Part shown: piece by piece, positions 23,436 to 35,250 of the stretch
How positions within the stretch are numbered: position 1 is the first letter of the stretch
Layout: each line of letters starts with the position of its first letter
Source: Lunularia cruciata
Taxonomy: Eukaryota; Streptophyta; Marchantiopsida; Lunulariales; Lunulariaceae
Assembly (NCBI GenBank): GCA_948567375.1
Contig: OX419756.1
Span: forward strand, 64,990,333-65,054,332
Direction of reading: 5' to 3'
DNA length: 64,000 nucleotides
Made by a program: the position numbers and the translations under genes
The notes under the pieces: model-generated
Databases searched by the model: none
What the model saw: only the letters and a program-made list of their open reading frames with translations
Told to the model about the DNA's origin: nothing

Positions 23436-24045
23436 CTAGCTACTGGAGCTAAAAATCTCCCGACTGGGACGGTGGTTATGACATGACTTCATATTCGGTA
23501 CAGCAGGCAAGGTGCCCGTTCCAGCTCGTGCCAATTCCTGGATTGACAAAGTAGCAGGGGATAGTGGAAAACCAATACCATGTCTTTGGAAAGAAATGTT
23601 GTGAAGACCATGCTTAAACAAAAGATACAAGACGGGAATGGTCCGGGCGAGAGTGTCACTGAATTTGGGAAACAAACAAGATCGAATGTTAGGAGTCAAA
23701 AGAGTGCAGGCAGCAAAGACTACAGGTGACAGTATTAATAGTAGTATATTGTATAAATGTAGTCGATGAACCTCAGCTTATACGGATCTTTATTTCCGAG
23801 GCGCAGGACAACAGGTATTGTGGAGTCCACAACCGTCTGAGTCTAAAAGGTCCATAGTACATTTGAGCTCAGGGAGTGTCGGTGAAGCATGAGAAGAAAC
23901 AGAACACTGCCAAAGAATATACTCGTTGCTACTCTACGCCATGACTCTGCAGGGTTCTCACAAGTCACATTGTCTGTGACAATGGGCGTTATTCCAGCGA
24001 ACGCCAAAGATGTACCTGTGGGCAGTAGATTGGCCAGATTCGGAT
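23436..24045 (-). pseudogene. DMP pseudogene (DUF679), truncated and frameshifted
   Basis: Decayed DMP copy in the same orientation as its neighbours. The 5' end is lost: recognisable sequence starts at about 24,045 with PNLANLLPTGT, so the leader and any start codon are missing. TPIVTDN and an E-P-A-E-S-W-R-R stretch follow. In the second membrane segment a single-base loss shifts the frame, so FFAVFCFFSCF is readable only across two frames. Nearby SFQA-DGQVYYG has lost several codons. The C-terminal half is open again from MTPNIRSCLFPKFSD through HGIGFPLSPATL (23,436-23,699). No product is expected. It sits 2.5 kb from DMP-a and 1.8 kb from DMP-b. Confidence 0.88.
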
Positions 24046-25879
24046 AGGAAAATGCTCTAGACTGGAAAATATCTACTTAGTGGACGAACTTAGATCTAAT
24101 TCACTGATAGCAAGGACACTAAAGCTAACCGTGCTCTACCTCAAGTAATGAGATCAAACATACTAAGTTTTTTAATTTTGGAGGTCTGAGTCAATTCCCT
24201 TGATTGTTGGGTGCTTCGACGTATCTTTCTAATCGATTTTAGACTGCTTGCGTCCAGTGGGACTACTGTTGGAATTTTGCCATGGAAGGCACGCTTTATT
24301 TCATCAAAATCATTCATCCCTGTTGATAAACCGGCACTTCTGGGGTAAAGTACTTCCCTCGCAGTCCAATTAAAAGTAAGGCCGATCGACAGTAACCTGG
24401 CACAATAAGCATGACGTCGGTACGGACTACCAATCCCGGATTCCAAGAATGAATAGTCTTCTGAGAGAACTTTGAACTACACGGGAATTCCCTCTTGCTA
24501 GACTGTTCCTCCAGATAAGGGATGATGAAGATTTGGAACACTAGAAAAAGGTCACTAAACTCTTCGCAGGCAGGTACTTATGACCATCCGAATCCCTTGA
24601 AAACTTAACACGTAAACTTTCGTTCAGAACTTGTCAAAATATTCATAACATTTCATGGAACGATTAATAATTACAGTGGTTTCTCAATATCTTTGGGTAT
24701 TGAATATCTTTCAGTTACGGTTGATTATCGTACAACAATAGTTGAAATCAGGAACGCACTGTGTTCCTGATTCCTGTCAGATAGATTTTATTTTGTCCTA
24801 TGATCAGTGTGTTGCTGTCTCTTAAAATTTTTAAGCTTGCTGTAATATCGAAGAGGTGAAACCTCGAACATCAACACGGTGTTATCCCGATTTAAGGGCC
24901 TTCATGTCAGATATGACCGGGAAAAGACCGATAGCAACCATCGTGAGAACCAGAGGAACTTTACTGTCTTGTTTGTGTGTGAAGAGTAGGGGACGACTTC
25001 CATGAGTAGTTGTCCAGTAAATCACTCGATTGAGTTCCTGATCTCGTATTGCTCTCACAAAGCGTTAATCGAGGAATAAAGAGAAGTACAGCATAGGCGT
25101 GAGCAATTTCTTTTGTTGGTCACTTTTGTGGGCTAATCCGCCCTCTAAGTCATACCGGATATGAAATTGCAAAAGATCATATAAGTCGCATTTGTATATA
25201 ATGATTTGCTTATCAGCAGTACGCATGGTTTTTCCGAGTACGATAGACTTTTAATCTCCTCAAGACCAATTGCGATTTACCAAGGATGAAATTTCAACAG
25301 ACCCATTCACACGAGAGAGACAAATAAGGTGATAGGGTCATTAGCTTTGTTAATAATCTTTACTTTGAAATCATGTCTCCATCTTAATCTGAAGGGAATC
25401 TACGTTCTGTATATGTCTAGCTGTAGCTAGATCCTATATAACATACCTAACAAATTGTGATTTTCCTGTTTTCTAGCTACAGACGTCTTATATCAACATA
25501 CAGTAGATGGTAAATTTTGCAGTTTCCACAATTATTCTTGCTGTCTAAATAGATATGGTTTTGTCTGGAGAGGATCGTCCAGATCTGACTTCTACTATCA
25601 ACATTTTTTGTATTTTCCCAGCTCTAGTCCTTTGGGTAACGCACCAATCTGCATTCTGCTTAAACTCCTCCCTGCTGTCTTCTTTATTGTCGACGAAAGA
25701 TCCTATACTTGTAATGACAGGTATGTGCAACATTTCTCATAGAAATTTTGGCTAACATCCCCGGTCATAGCTTTTGGAGCTGTACATAAACTTCGCAGAC
25801 CCACTGTAGTAAATCTCTTCTACCGCAATCGATCCTGATCCGGCAGCTCGTGGTTGAGAAATGACTTTGATTTGCAAAC
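24046..25879. other. Intergenic, between the DMP pseudogene and DMP-b
   Basis: No gene recognised. Minus-strand frames at 24,141-24,446 and 24,314-24,541 overlap each other and lack family motifs. A short inverted motif built on AGCTAGA (about 25,415-25,480) is the only visible structure. Confidence 0.6.
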
Positions 25880-26623
25880 CTACCAGTCGGCAGGCCAACG
25901 CTTGGCTGGTGCAGTCGAGGAACTTGACCCAGTTCCCGTAGCCTCCTGGATAACAGATGTTAGAGTTGCTGGGGACAGAGGGAAACCAATCCCATGTCTT
26001 GTCGATGGAGTTAGTGTAAAAATTGTGCTGACGACAAATGAAACAATTCCGGGGACGGTCTGGACGAGGACATCACTAAGAGTGGGAAAAAGGCAAGATC
26101 GAATGTTAGGAGTCACAAGCGAGCAGGCTGCAAATACTGCAACTGAGAGAAGCGCATGGAGGACATCAATGAACTTCAGCTTGTATTTTTCCTTTTCAGC
26201 AGTGCGCAGAGCAACGGGCAGTTGTGGAGTCCATAAACCCCAGAAAGTCACAAGTCCGTAATAGACTTGGCCATCCGGGGCCTGGAAGCTGTCAGTGAAG
26301 CAAGAGAAATAGCAGAAGACCGCAAAGAAGATAGTCGTTGCTGCACTGCGCCATAACTCAGAAGGGTTGTCACAAGTTCCATTGTCTGTGATAATTGGAG
26401 CAATCGCTGTGAATGCCAAGAATGTTCCTGTGGGCAGTAAGTTGGCTAAGTTTGATGCGCTATCGTATATACCGTTGAGAAAGGATGACCAGATCGACAC
26501 GGGTGGACTCGGTTGGATGGCGGAACTAGTTTCTGTATTTGCAGCGGGGTTTACCAGTGATTCTCCTTCTCTCGGTCTCACAGATGATACCAAAGGAGTT
26601 GTAAGCTGATCTGAGGAAGCCAT
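25880..26623 (-). CDS. DMP-b: DUF679 (DMP) four-pass membrane protein
   Basis: Intronless, 247 residues from the ATG at 26,623 (MASSDQLTTP). An in-frame ATG 31 codons upstream exists, but the paralogues begin with MAVSSQ or MTTSSQ, so the MASSDQ start fits and the upstream part is leader. Residues 1-45 are a polar Ser/Pro/Glu-rich leader. SIWSSFLNGIYDSASN precedes membrane segment 1 (about 59-79, NLANLLPTGTFLAFTAIAPI). Segments 2-4 lie at about 95-111, 152-170 and 186-205. NGTC, FSCFTDSF, TPNIRSCLFP and RHGIGFP are DMP landmarks. The protein probably sits in ER or vacuole membrane. The tail KRWPADW matches DMP-c. A TATA-like GAATAAATAC lies at 26,751-26,760, about 130 bp upstream of the ATG. 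Confidence 0.93.
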   Translation of the reverse strand: MASSDQLTTPLVSSVRPREGESLVNPAANTETSSAIQPSPPVSIWSSFLNGIYDSASNLANLLPTGTFLAFTAIAPIITDNGTCDNPSELWRSAATTIFFAVFCYFSCFTDSFQAPDGQVYYGLVTFWGLWTPQLPVALRTAEKEKYKLKFIDVLHALLSVAVFAACSLVTPNIRSCLFPTLSDVLVQTVPGIVSFVVSTIFTLTPSTRHGIGFPLSPATLTSVIQEATGTGSSSSTAPAKRWPADW

Positions 26624-26750
26624 GGTGCTAGAGCTGATTTTTTCTTTTGAGGTACAATTCTTTTCAATATCTATCAGACAGATTGTTGCTGAATCCAGCA
26701 AAGCAACCAGCGACAAATGTGGAGAGTTGAGAGTAAACTTGCAAAGTGGA

Positions 26751-26760
26751 GTATTTATTC
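26751..26760 (-). promoter_or_regulatory. TATA-like box of DMP-b
   Basis: The minus strand reads GAATAAATAC, 128 bp upstream of the chosen DMP-b start. Its distance and A/T core parallel the TATA-like boxes of DMP-c and DMP-d. It is the weakest match of the three. Confidence 0.4.
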
Positions 26761-29700
26761 AGTCTTGGCTTGCTAACGAAGGGGCAAATCAGAACTTCCG
26801 GGCACTGGTATGGCCCCACATCCAGAATTTGCGCCAAAGTGATGGACTATTCTTTAACTTCCAATTAGGGACAATACTGCTGGACCCTACCCAAAACTGT
26901 TGCGCAACTATTAAACCTTTTGGTATCGAGCATTCGTACATTTGACACGAGATTTTCACTCCTCTCCGTATGAATCGTGTGTACTGAGACTATTCAAAGC
27001 TTTGATTGTGGACATGCTGGCCTCATCAGCACTCCTGCTGTCTAGCACTAATCTAAGAAGCTCTTCACTGAGTGGGACAGGCAACCTATACTCGGATGAG
27101 GAAATCGCACGGTACCTATATCGGTCTGATCATGAAGTTCCTGCTGGCCTGCCTCACGGATATGGTTGATGAGGACTGCCACCAGTCAAATCTTCTCGCT
27201 AAAATCTGTGATTCCAAATCTAGATATTAGCTAGATATCAAATTTATGTCAAATACACCAAGAGCTTATAATGCACAGGCCCATTTGAGTTGTAACCAGA
27301 TATCCAGCTAGATATCAAGTTAAATCCTGTATCACGACTTACGGTGCACAGGGCTGAGTCATATGAGTAGTAAATACCTCCTTCAGGTTCATCATCCAAC
27401 TCCTCACCCTTCACGTTACAGTGGACTACATGTTCGATTACGTAGACCGCACATTGAGTTGATTCATCAGCTGACACTAACTCGAATAACTCAAGTGGGT
27501 TATAGCCCACTTGCACACATGATCTTCTAGATTAACGTATAGCACGTATGTCTTACGATTCTGGTAAGAGGTCTCTGAAATTCTTAACCGTTAGCCATCG
27601 CATTGAGATCTCTCTGCCTTAACTAGTTATTCTTGCGCTCCAGACCGCTAACGAGAACCCCGTCACATTCTTGGTCTTCTCCTCGATAATTGTTCTTCTT
27701 TCTCTCCGGGTTGCTCCTAGTACCTACTGATCGGCACAAGTGTTTTAGCCTACTTATTGCTTTGAGACCCCAAAGAACTCCTCGAGTATAGGTCTGCAGC
27801 AAATGTATTATGATGTTCTTTTCCTCCTGATCTGTTCATGTATACTCTTTGAAGACAACTACCAATGGCAGTTATTCCGATCAAAGACATCTTTGCTCAG
27901 AAGTGTAAGCGTTAGTATTGTCACAATGGGCCTAGGGTCTGATAATCTGGATTGCATGCGCGGCTACTTTGCTGGTTTGAGATCTGAATCACTACCCTGG
28001 GCTCTTCCAACAGAAACCTGATGTTATTTAGAGTGGTTCATGGTGGCAGTAGGTAGTCGCAGAGTCTTCAAACTTCAGGAGACGTGGAACCCCAACAACT
28101 TCAAATAAACCTTCCCCATCGTATAAACGATTATTCCTCAAAGCTTTCTACTTAGTCTAATGAACTTCAATGCTCCGTTTCAGATCTATATGTCATTGAC
28201 CTCCTAACTACAGTAGCGTGCATTTGGGACCGTATACAAGAATTGTGGTCACATGTTCCTAATCTTGCCATTGGTTGTTGTCTTCAAGAGAGTATCGAGA
28301 TCACAAATCTGAATCTGTGGACCCTGGTAATTCCTGAATCCGGGATCAAAAGGAAGACTCGATTACATTTTTATCCGTATAAAGCGGTATCGTTCTCATT
28401 TCCAGCTAGAACTCTACCATTCAAGTACACTATATATGTTTCACGATAAAGATGGTGTCATACAACGTCCCGGCCCGTGAATGTCAACCACCGAAAGAAT
28501 CCGCATGGTCATAATATAGCAACAAACTTCCTGGATCCGACCAAGTTTGAACATAATTACTGTTTTCCCTCATTTCGTTCCTCTATTGGACTTTTATGCC
28601 AGTGTACTTGTACACCAGAGAAGAAACCACAGACAATGTTCCTGACAACACTATCTACAATGACCATCCGGACAATCATCTTTGTCTCTACTAGGAATCT
28701 TCTGCGTCATCTCGTGCAAAGGCTCCATTGTTTTCTGTTCTCGTGATCCGTCGATCTCCAAGCAACATCCTACGCCCAAATGGAAACTGCAGGTAACATA
28801 CATTGTGATGGATGATACGTATCTGCTGCTCAGTCGTGTGGAAGGTGACGATATATTCACTAATGGTTCAAGATTTCTTGAATTTGCCTAGTCATCTTCG
28901 GGATCCATTACATGCGTCCCTCGATATGGCCAAAACAGGTTCCACAAATGTGTTATAATCTGTTTATAATAATTAAGATTGAAATGGCATTGTAAGGCAT
29001 TGAAATGGCTACCATCCCATTAGTACTGATAAAGGGGGATACCCTTAGTACTATCAAGCAGATAACCTCAGCATGTCCTGAATCAAGGACTTCCTCGCGC
29101 TCAACTGGATTCACAACAAATTAAAACGAGTGCCGAGAAATAAACTTAGACAAACATGAGCTCGATGACCTTCAAATTTCCTCAGGAGGATGCTGGTAGC
29201 CTTTGCACTCGCCGACATATGCGAGGAAAGTGTGGGTTTCTATCTGTGCTACCAACCGCGTCAATATTGGCTGTCTTCAGCGGTCTGGATTCCCCATCCA
29301 TGACCACGACCAAGGTCATGGATTTTCATGCTGTGGCCCTCGAGTTTCAGGCTTCGGACTGCAGAAATCTCCGTGGTCGCGTCTTCGAGCTTCAGGCTTC
29401 GTGCACATGCAAGCATGCACAGGAATGCAGTCACGCAAATGAAGAGCTATACCACCATCATCCTAGCTCGATTTGACATCGCCTCCAGGAATTTTGATGC
29501 ATGAATATAAGCTCGCAGGTGGGAAGCCGAAGCAGAACCTTCTTTACGATGGCGAATTTGGAAGACAATGTTCGGAAGGGGATGAGACGTGAAGTTCTTG
29601 TTGAGGGACTAATATTAAACATGATGTGCGGAGTTCTAGTTGCAGAACTGGTCATCAATCTATGAGAGAAATAATCTATTGATGTTGTGATGGCAATAAC

Positions 29701-30465
29701 ATCACGTATGTGTCATTGATCGAAACAGATAGAATGTAGTAGAACTTTTGAGACCCAATTGCAACTCTCTTGCAGAGGAATTGTAGACGAAATTAGTTTC
29801 TTTTTACCTGGAAGTCCTTAAAGCTTGTGTATATGAAGGGAGTGCTTGCACCCCATCGCCTGTCAGTCTCCTTCAGTCTTCCGGGATCAACCAAAGTTCA
29901 TTCACAAGACGTTATCACGACAGACTCTCATTTTCCACCTCCACATGTTAAGTTTCAACAAATTGAAGTGCTGTCTAAAATGAAGTGTCCACTTCCGACA
30001 ATTGTTCTTTGAATTGAAATCTGAACATGAAACGTGTTAAACAGGGAATCCCAAAGTAATCAAAATCTGTACCGCTTCAGTTTTACATTTTGACCGGTTT
30101 GAACATATAGCACACCTTACGATAAAATGTACTTTTTCAACTCCAAATAAACATTGGTTCTACAATAAGTGCGATCAAGCATCTAGAGTGTCACTCTCAA
30201 CCCTTCTTCGTAAACAAGCTGGGCTTTGGAAACTAAAGTCACAGCTTAGGGCCCAAGACCTCGGCATAGCTTTCTTGGTCTGGAATTCAATTCCTTTGTC
30301 GATCTCACCCTTTTTATTTCATGATGATCAATCTACAAAATAGCGGCTAAATCAACCGTACTACAGCTCTTTTGTCTTTTCTCTTGCGACTCTAAGAAGT
30401 ATATGATCATATATACAGATTTACAGGAGAATTTGAGGCACTAAAATCCACTCCAAGTTGCAAAT
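26761..30465. other. Intergenic, between DMP-b and DMP-c
   Basis: About 3.7 kb without a recognisable gene or transposon domain. Frames of 60-107 residues on both strands (for example 29,156-29,476 +) lack family motifs and overlap one another. Short inverted ATCTAGATAT/AGCTAGATATC motifs occur at about 27,220-27,320. This interval probably holds DMP-c 3' sequence and old duplication debris. Confidence 0.6.
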
Positions 30466-31173
30466 CTACCAATCCGCAGGCCGACGCTTTGACTTCACAG
30501 CAGAGGAACCTGTCCCAGCTCCAGAAGTCTCCTGGATAACAGCTGTTAGAGTTGCTGGGGAGAGAGGGAAACCAACCCCATGTCTTTTCGACGGAATTGT
30601 TAGGAAGATCATACCGACTACGAACGAAACAACCCCGGGAAGGGTTCGCACGAGGGTATCGTCGAGAGTTGGGAACAGGCAAGATCGAATGGTGGGAGTC
30701 ATGAGGGCGCAGGCTGCGAACACTGCAAGTGACAGAATAGCATGGATGAAATCGATGAACTTCAGCTTGTATTTTTCGTTTTCGCTAGTGCGCAGAGCAG
30801 CAGGCAGTTGTGGAGTCCACAGTCCTCCAAATGTAACAATTCCATAGTATACTTGTCCATCGGAGGCCTGGAAGCTGTCAGTGAAGCATGAGAAGAAACA
30901 GAACACCGCGAAGAAGATAGTAGTTCCTGCACTTCGCCATAACTCCGAAGGGTTGTCACACGTTCCATTGTCTGTGACAATCGGCGCAACCGCTGTAAAC
31001 GCCAAGAATGTTCCTGTGGGCAGTAAGTTGGCCAAATTTCCTGCGCCATTGTATATACCGTTTACAAAAGATGCCCAAATCGAGAGGGGAGAACTTGGTG
31101 GAATGGTGGAAGCAGTTTCTGAGTTTGCAGTGGAGTCTAGCAAAGGATCTCTCATCTGACTTGAAACGGCCAT
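30466..31173 (-). CDS. DMP-c: DUF679 (DMP) four-pass membrane protein
   Basis: Intronless, 235 residues from the ATG at 31,173 (MAVSSQMRDPLL). An in-frame ATG 12 codons upstream is less likely because the paralogues align from this one. The polar leader (1-30) is shorter than in DMP-b. SIWASFVNGIYNGAGN leads into membrane segment 1 (about 46-67). Segments 2-4 lie at about 83-99, 139-158 and 174-192. The landmarks NLLPTGTFLAF, TDNGTCDNP, FFSCFTDSF, TPTIRSCLFP and KRHGVGFP are all present. It is closest to DMP-b: the linker between segments 2 and 3 (SENEKYKLKFID against AEKEKYKLKFID) and the tail KRRPADW against KRWPADW. A PLL pair in the leader could be a membrane-sorting signal (inference). 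No breaks seen. Confidence 0.93.
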   Translation of the reverse strand: MAVSSQMRDPLLDSTANSETASTIPPSSPLSIWASFVNGIYNGAGNLANLLPTGTFLAFTAVAPIVTDNGTCDNPSELWRSAGTTIFFAVFCFFSCFTDSFQASDGQVYYGIVTFGGLWTPQLPAALRTSENEKYKLKFIDFIHAILSLAVFAACALMTPTIRSCLFPTLDDTLVRTLPGVVSFVVGMIFLTIPSKRHGVGFPLSPATLTAVIQETSGAGTGSSAVKSKRRPADW

Positions 31174-31288
31174 GGTGATAATAGAGCTGTATATCCTGGG
31201 AAGAGTCAAGTTAGATTTGAGCTGGATCCAACAAGCTACCTGTGACTGCTGTGAAGACTAGCTTGAAGATAGACTTGCAATTGCGAGA

Positions 31289-31296
31289 CATTTATA
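31289..31296 (-). promoter_or_regulatory. TATA box of DMP-c
   Basis: The minus strand reads TATAAATG in the context AACGTATAAATGTCTCG, about 115 bp upstream of the DMP-c start. This is a good plant TATA core at a spacing that allows an 80-90-base leader. A very similar CATATAAATGTCAC stands upstream of DMP-d, so the box and its right flank appear conserved since duplication. Confidence 0.65.
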
Positions 31297-32585
31297 CGTT
31301 GCAGACCAAGGAACTCTGTAGGAGACCATAAATCGTGAGCCACTATTCTCTGACTCTATCTCCATCGCATGTTAGGCCGCAGAGCCGGGGTCACTGTTGT
31401 GCTTACCTAGTTCAGAAGACATCTTAATGCATCTTAGTACTATTGAGAGGTTGTCGGCTGAAAGGATTTTTTTCGTGAGTCTGCAATTGGGATGGGAGCA
31501 AATAGTAACTCCTCGCGATACCACACTCTGGGCCTACTGTACAGAAGAAAACCGCACGCTACTGGGCACACCAAGGAAGAACGATTCATCACGAGCTTCC
31601 ATCATCCATGTGGCTATAGCAGTGCCGCTACAACAAGCTTGGTGCTCATGCTATGATGCCCACGTCTAAAACCCATGTCGTGAAATCTTCTCAAAACGGT
31701 TCATGGTACACAAGCCTGGATGTTTAACTAACGGTGATCAGCTGTTTCATGCTCAAGGTCACGAATATATTCTGTTTGTTTCTAATTTGCTGGCATAGCG
31801 CGAATCAGGTTCACCTCGTTAAACCTAAATTAACTACAAAAACATGGTTTCAGTATCATATGGCATCCCAACTGCATAGGATCATCAGTTGCTCTTCTCT
31901 TTCTGAGCTCAAGCATGATCGGCGCTTGCAGAAGGATGTCTCGAACCACATCTAGAACTAGATGTAGAATTCACTGCCCCAGCGCATGCGACATCGAAAT
32001 CCATGTCCTTGTCTGATTAACTAATTGTTGTGCTCTTGTCTCATAGTTGTCCCCTTCATTTTCCTATCGACTGTATGCCATGATTTACTGCAACCCATTT
32101 CCCTTCTGAATTTATAGAGCAGTGTTTCGGGATCACATGAGAGATTGAACGTAAGCATGAACTTGATCAAGCTTTCATCTCAGCAAATTAAGAAATGATA
32201 TCGCTCTCGTGAGTCGTGAGCTGGAAATTACTTGACATCCGGTACTGTCACGAAGTTAGGCTTTATACAGGGTCTGCCTGCCTGCTTTTGTCCGACTCAA
32301 AATTGAACAGTACTTGAATTTGATTGCAACCAAAGCTCTGAGAGTGAGACCAGAAACACCATATATTTGATTCCGTGTGAAGCTACTAATTAAGAAAGAA
32401 GAACATGTGTCGGTCTCAATTGGCAATTCTTACGTCTAATGCTTATGATCAAGATCCAAATAAGACATTGTCATGTATTTCATAGAGATCAAGTGTCAGT
32501 ACTATCAGGTCCCATCCCTGAATATGAATTGCAACGTTAATCTTGTATAGTCAATATTAATCATGCAATTGTACAGGTACAGCTT
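31297..32585. other. Intergenic, upstream of DMP-c to the copia element
   Basis: No gene recognised. The frames at 31,397-31,669 and 31,734-31,955 show no family motif. The stretch ends at the left edge of the copia-2 LTR. Confidence 0.6.
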
Positions 32586-33022
32586 TTTTATGTTTGGCTT
32601 GTAATCCGGGACTTGACTGTAATCCGGGACTTGACTGTAATCCGGGACTTGACTGATCAAGAGCAAGAGCAAAACGTGACTGATGAAGCAAGAAACACCT
32701 TTCTCTTGCTGTTGTCATTTGTCTAGATATGTTCAGTCACTTCAGCACAGTATTGAAGTGACTAGATATCTTTCCGCAAGTATTTAGGAGTTCAATCGGA
32801 TGACAGTGATATTCAGGAGTTCGGCAATAAAGGTTACATGTTGGTGTGAGCCTGTTTTCGCCTTGGTGGTAACCTTCATGACAAGAAGTTTCAGCCTTGG
32901 AGGTAGCATTCGGGACAAAAAGTGAACCTCAACCCCTCTAGTTCGTGCTCTCCTCTTATTTCTCCTTAATGGGGTTTATGATGTGCTATTGCGAGCGTTC
33001 ATGGGAACTGTGTTTTCTAACA
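32586..33022 (+). repeat. Copia-2 5' LTR
   Basis: It starts at the position matching TGTTATG in the 3' LTR (here a T run) and ends CTAACA before the primer-binding site. An 18-bp unit beginning TGTAATCCGGG is present three times in tandem (32,600-32,617, 32,618-32,635, 32,636-32,653); the 3' LTR has one. Confidence 0.9.
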
Positions 33023-33075
33023 ATTGGTATCAAAGTTCAGTTGGTCCTAAAGAGGGTCTTGAGATATGAGGGTGC

Positions 33076-33700
33076 AATGAAGAGGGTCAAAAAGCAAGTA
33101 CACAGCAAAGCAATGGTAGGGGTGATATCTATATCAAATGCTAAATTTGCAGTGGAGAAGTTTGATGTGAAAAACAATTTTGGACTTTGGCAACTGAAGA
33201 TGAAGGACCTTCTTTTCTAACAAGGACTGCATAGAGCACTAAAAAAAATACATGAGAACAAAAGTAATGAGGATGTGGAAGATGAAGATGCAGATCTTAG
33301 AGCTATTAGCACTATTCAATTGAACCTTGCTGATGAAGTACTATACAATGTATGAATGAGGAATCTGCACCAAAACTATGGACAAAACTGGAGAATCTTT
33401 ATATGACCAAGTCATTGACAAATAGACTGTTTCTTAAATAGAAGTTGTATATTTTGTGGATGAAAGGAGGCCAAAGTATTATGGAGCACCTCAATGCTTT
33501 CAACAAAATTATTTGTGAGTTGATGAGCATAGAGGTTAAGTTAGAAGAGGATAAGGCATTGTTGTTGTTGAATTCACTTTCTCCATCATATGAGCATATG
33601 GTCACAACTCTTCTAAACTGTGAGGAGGTCACTTCACCATTATTGTCCAATGAGATGCAAAAAAGACCCAACCAAAAAAGACAAATCCAGAGACTTCACT
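33076..33700 (+). pseudogene. Copia-2 gag relic
   Basis: Around 33,135-33,230 the translation reads FAVEKFDVKNNFGLWQLKMK and then, past a stop, QGLHRAL, the standard start of copia gag. At about 33,440-33,610 comes GGQSIMEHLNAFNKIICELM followed by LLLNSLSPSYEHMVTTLL, the gag mid-region. Stops occur at about 33,218 and 33,352. In a live element gag forms the particle shell. Confidence 0.85.
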
Positions 33701-33939
33701 TATCAGAGGAGTGTCGCGAGAGAGAGAGATCAGATCAAGAGTAAATAAAGATCCAAGTCTGAAACTGGGGGTTTCAAAGGAAAGAGCTGGATTTTTGGGA
33801 AGATTGGAAATTTCAAGAAGGATTGTAACAACAAGAGGCTTGAGTCCAACAAGGATAATGGTCAACTTTCATATCAAGCAAGTATTGCTGACTCATCTGG
33901 TTTTGTGGATGATGTTCTATACCCAAGACAAAGATCAAC

Positions 33940-34010
33940 TTTGAGGAGTCATGGATATTGGACTCAGGTTGCTCTTATCATATGTTTCCAACTAAGAAGT
34001 GGTTTCATGA
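33940..34010 (+). pseudogene. Copia-2 protease active-site region
   Basis: Reads WILDSGCSYHM at about 33,958-33,990, the standard copia protease active-site segment with D-S-G intact, followed by PTKKWF. Sequence on either side is frameshifted, so no full protease can be made. Confidence 0.8.
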
Positions 34011-34303
34011 GTATAGACTATTCAATGGGATCTATAATAAAGGGAAACAACATGGCTTGTAAAGCCATTGGCATTGGTACAATACACAATAAGATGTTTG
34101 ATGGATTGTGAGGACTCTTGCTGATACAAGGCATGTTCATGAGTTCAGGAAGAATTTGATATCACTAGGCACTTTGGACTAGAGGTTAGAGGTGGGGAGC
34201 AGAAAATGGAACACTCAAAGTATCAAAAGGAGCATTGGTTGTAAAGAAGAGCAAAAAGATATGAAATCTTTATGAGCTTGTTGGAGATACCATTACCAGA
34301 GGA

Positions 34304-35250
34304 GTGGCAAGTACTATTTCTGAAAATGAAGATCCCAAAGATCTTACTCAGTCATGGCATCTAAGTTTGGGTAGTATGAGTGAAAGAGGTCTAAGTGAAT
34401 TGTCCAAGCAACAACTTTTGAAGGGCCTTAAAAGTTGTAAGTTAAAATTCTATGAGCATTGTGTAATAGAAAAGCAACAGATGGTAATCTTTTCCACAAG
34501 ATTTCATTGCACCAAGGGAATTTTAGACTATGTGCATTCTGATGTTTTGGGCCCTACACCTGGAGCTTCAAAATCTAGAGCATTATACTTTGTATCTTTG
34601 GTTTATGATTGCTCTAAAATAGTATGGATCTACATCATGAAGCAAAAAGTAGAGGTCTTCTCTATCTTTAAACAATGGAAGGTGATGATGGAAACAAAAC
34701 TGGAAGGAAAGTGAAGTGTTTGAGATCTGATAATAGTGGAGAATAAAACTCTAGAGAGTTTGATAGATATTGTAAGAGTGAAGGGATAATTTATCACTTT
34801 ACCATACCAGGTACCCCCAAAAAAATGGTGTGGCAAAGTGGATAATCATACACTCTTGGAGAAATCAAGAAGTATATTAAGCAACATCTGATTGGAGAAG
34901 AGTTTTTGAGCAGAAGCTGTAAATATGGCTTGTCATTTGGTAAACATTTCTCCTTCTACTACTATTGAGTGTAAGACACCTACGGAAAATAGACAGGTTG
35001 GCATGTTGATTACTCTTCACTTAGAGTGTTTGGATGCGTAGCTTATGTTCATATTCAACAATAACAAAGGATAAATTTAGATCTCAAATCTAGAAAATGT
35101 ATATTCTTGGGATATGAGAAGGATACAAAGGGATATAGAATTTGGGATCCAGAAAGGTGTTGTCTTATTGTGAGTAGGGATGTAGTTTTTGATGAGACTA
35201 GTATGATGTGCATTATTACTATAGCAGAAGAAAAAAATCAGTCAGATTTT
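34304..35250 (+). pseudogene. Copia-2 integrase
   Basis: The zinc region reads WHLSLGSMSERGLSEL at about 34,357-34,404, with serine where copia integrases have histidine (LGH). The core follows at 34,520-34,700 (DYVHSDVLGP, RALYFVSLVYDCSKIVWIY). After several stops the copia landmark KCIFLGYEKDTKGYR stands at about 35,095-35,140, then IVSRDVVFDE at about 35,168-35,197. In a live element it inserts the cDNA; here it is broken. Confidence 0.87.

Noticed and set aside
25854-26261. Plus-strand open frame of 135 residues opposite DMP-b
   Set aside because: It lies antisense to the well-supported DMP-b domain. Similar antisense frames occur opposite DMP-a, DMP-c and DMP-d because of shared codon usage.
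26624-26716. 31-residue upstream extension of DMP-b
   Set aside because: The paralogues align from the second ATG (MASSDQ/MAVSSQ/MTTSSQ), and the upstream part does not resemble their sequence.
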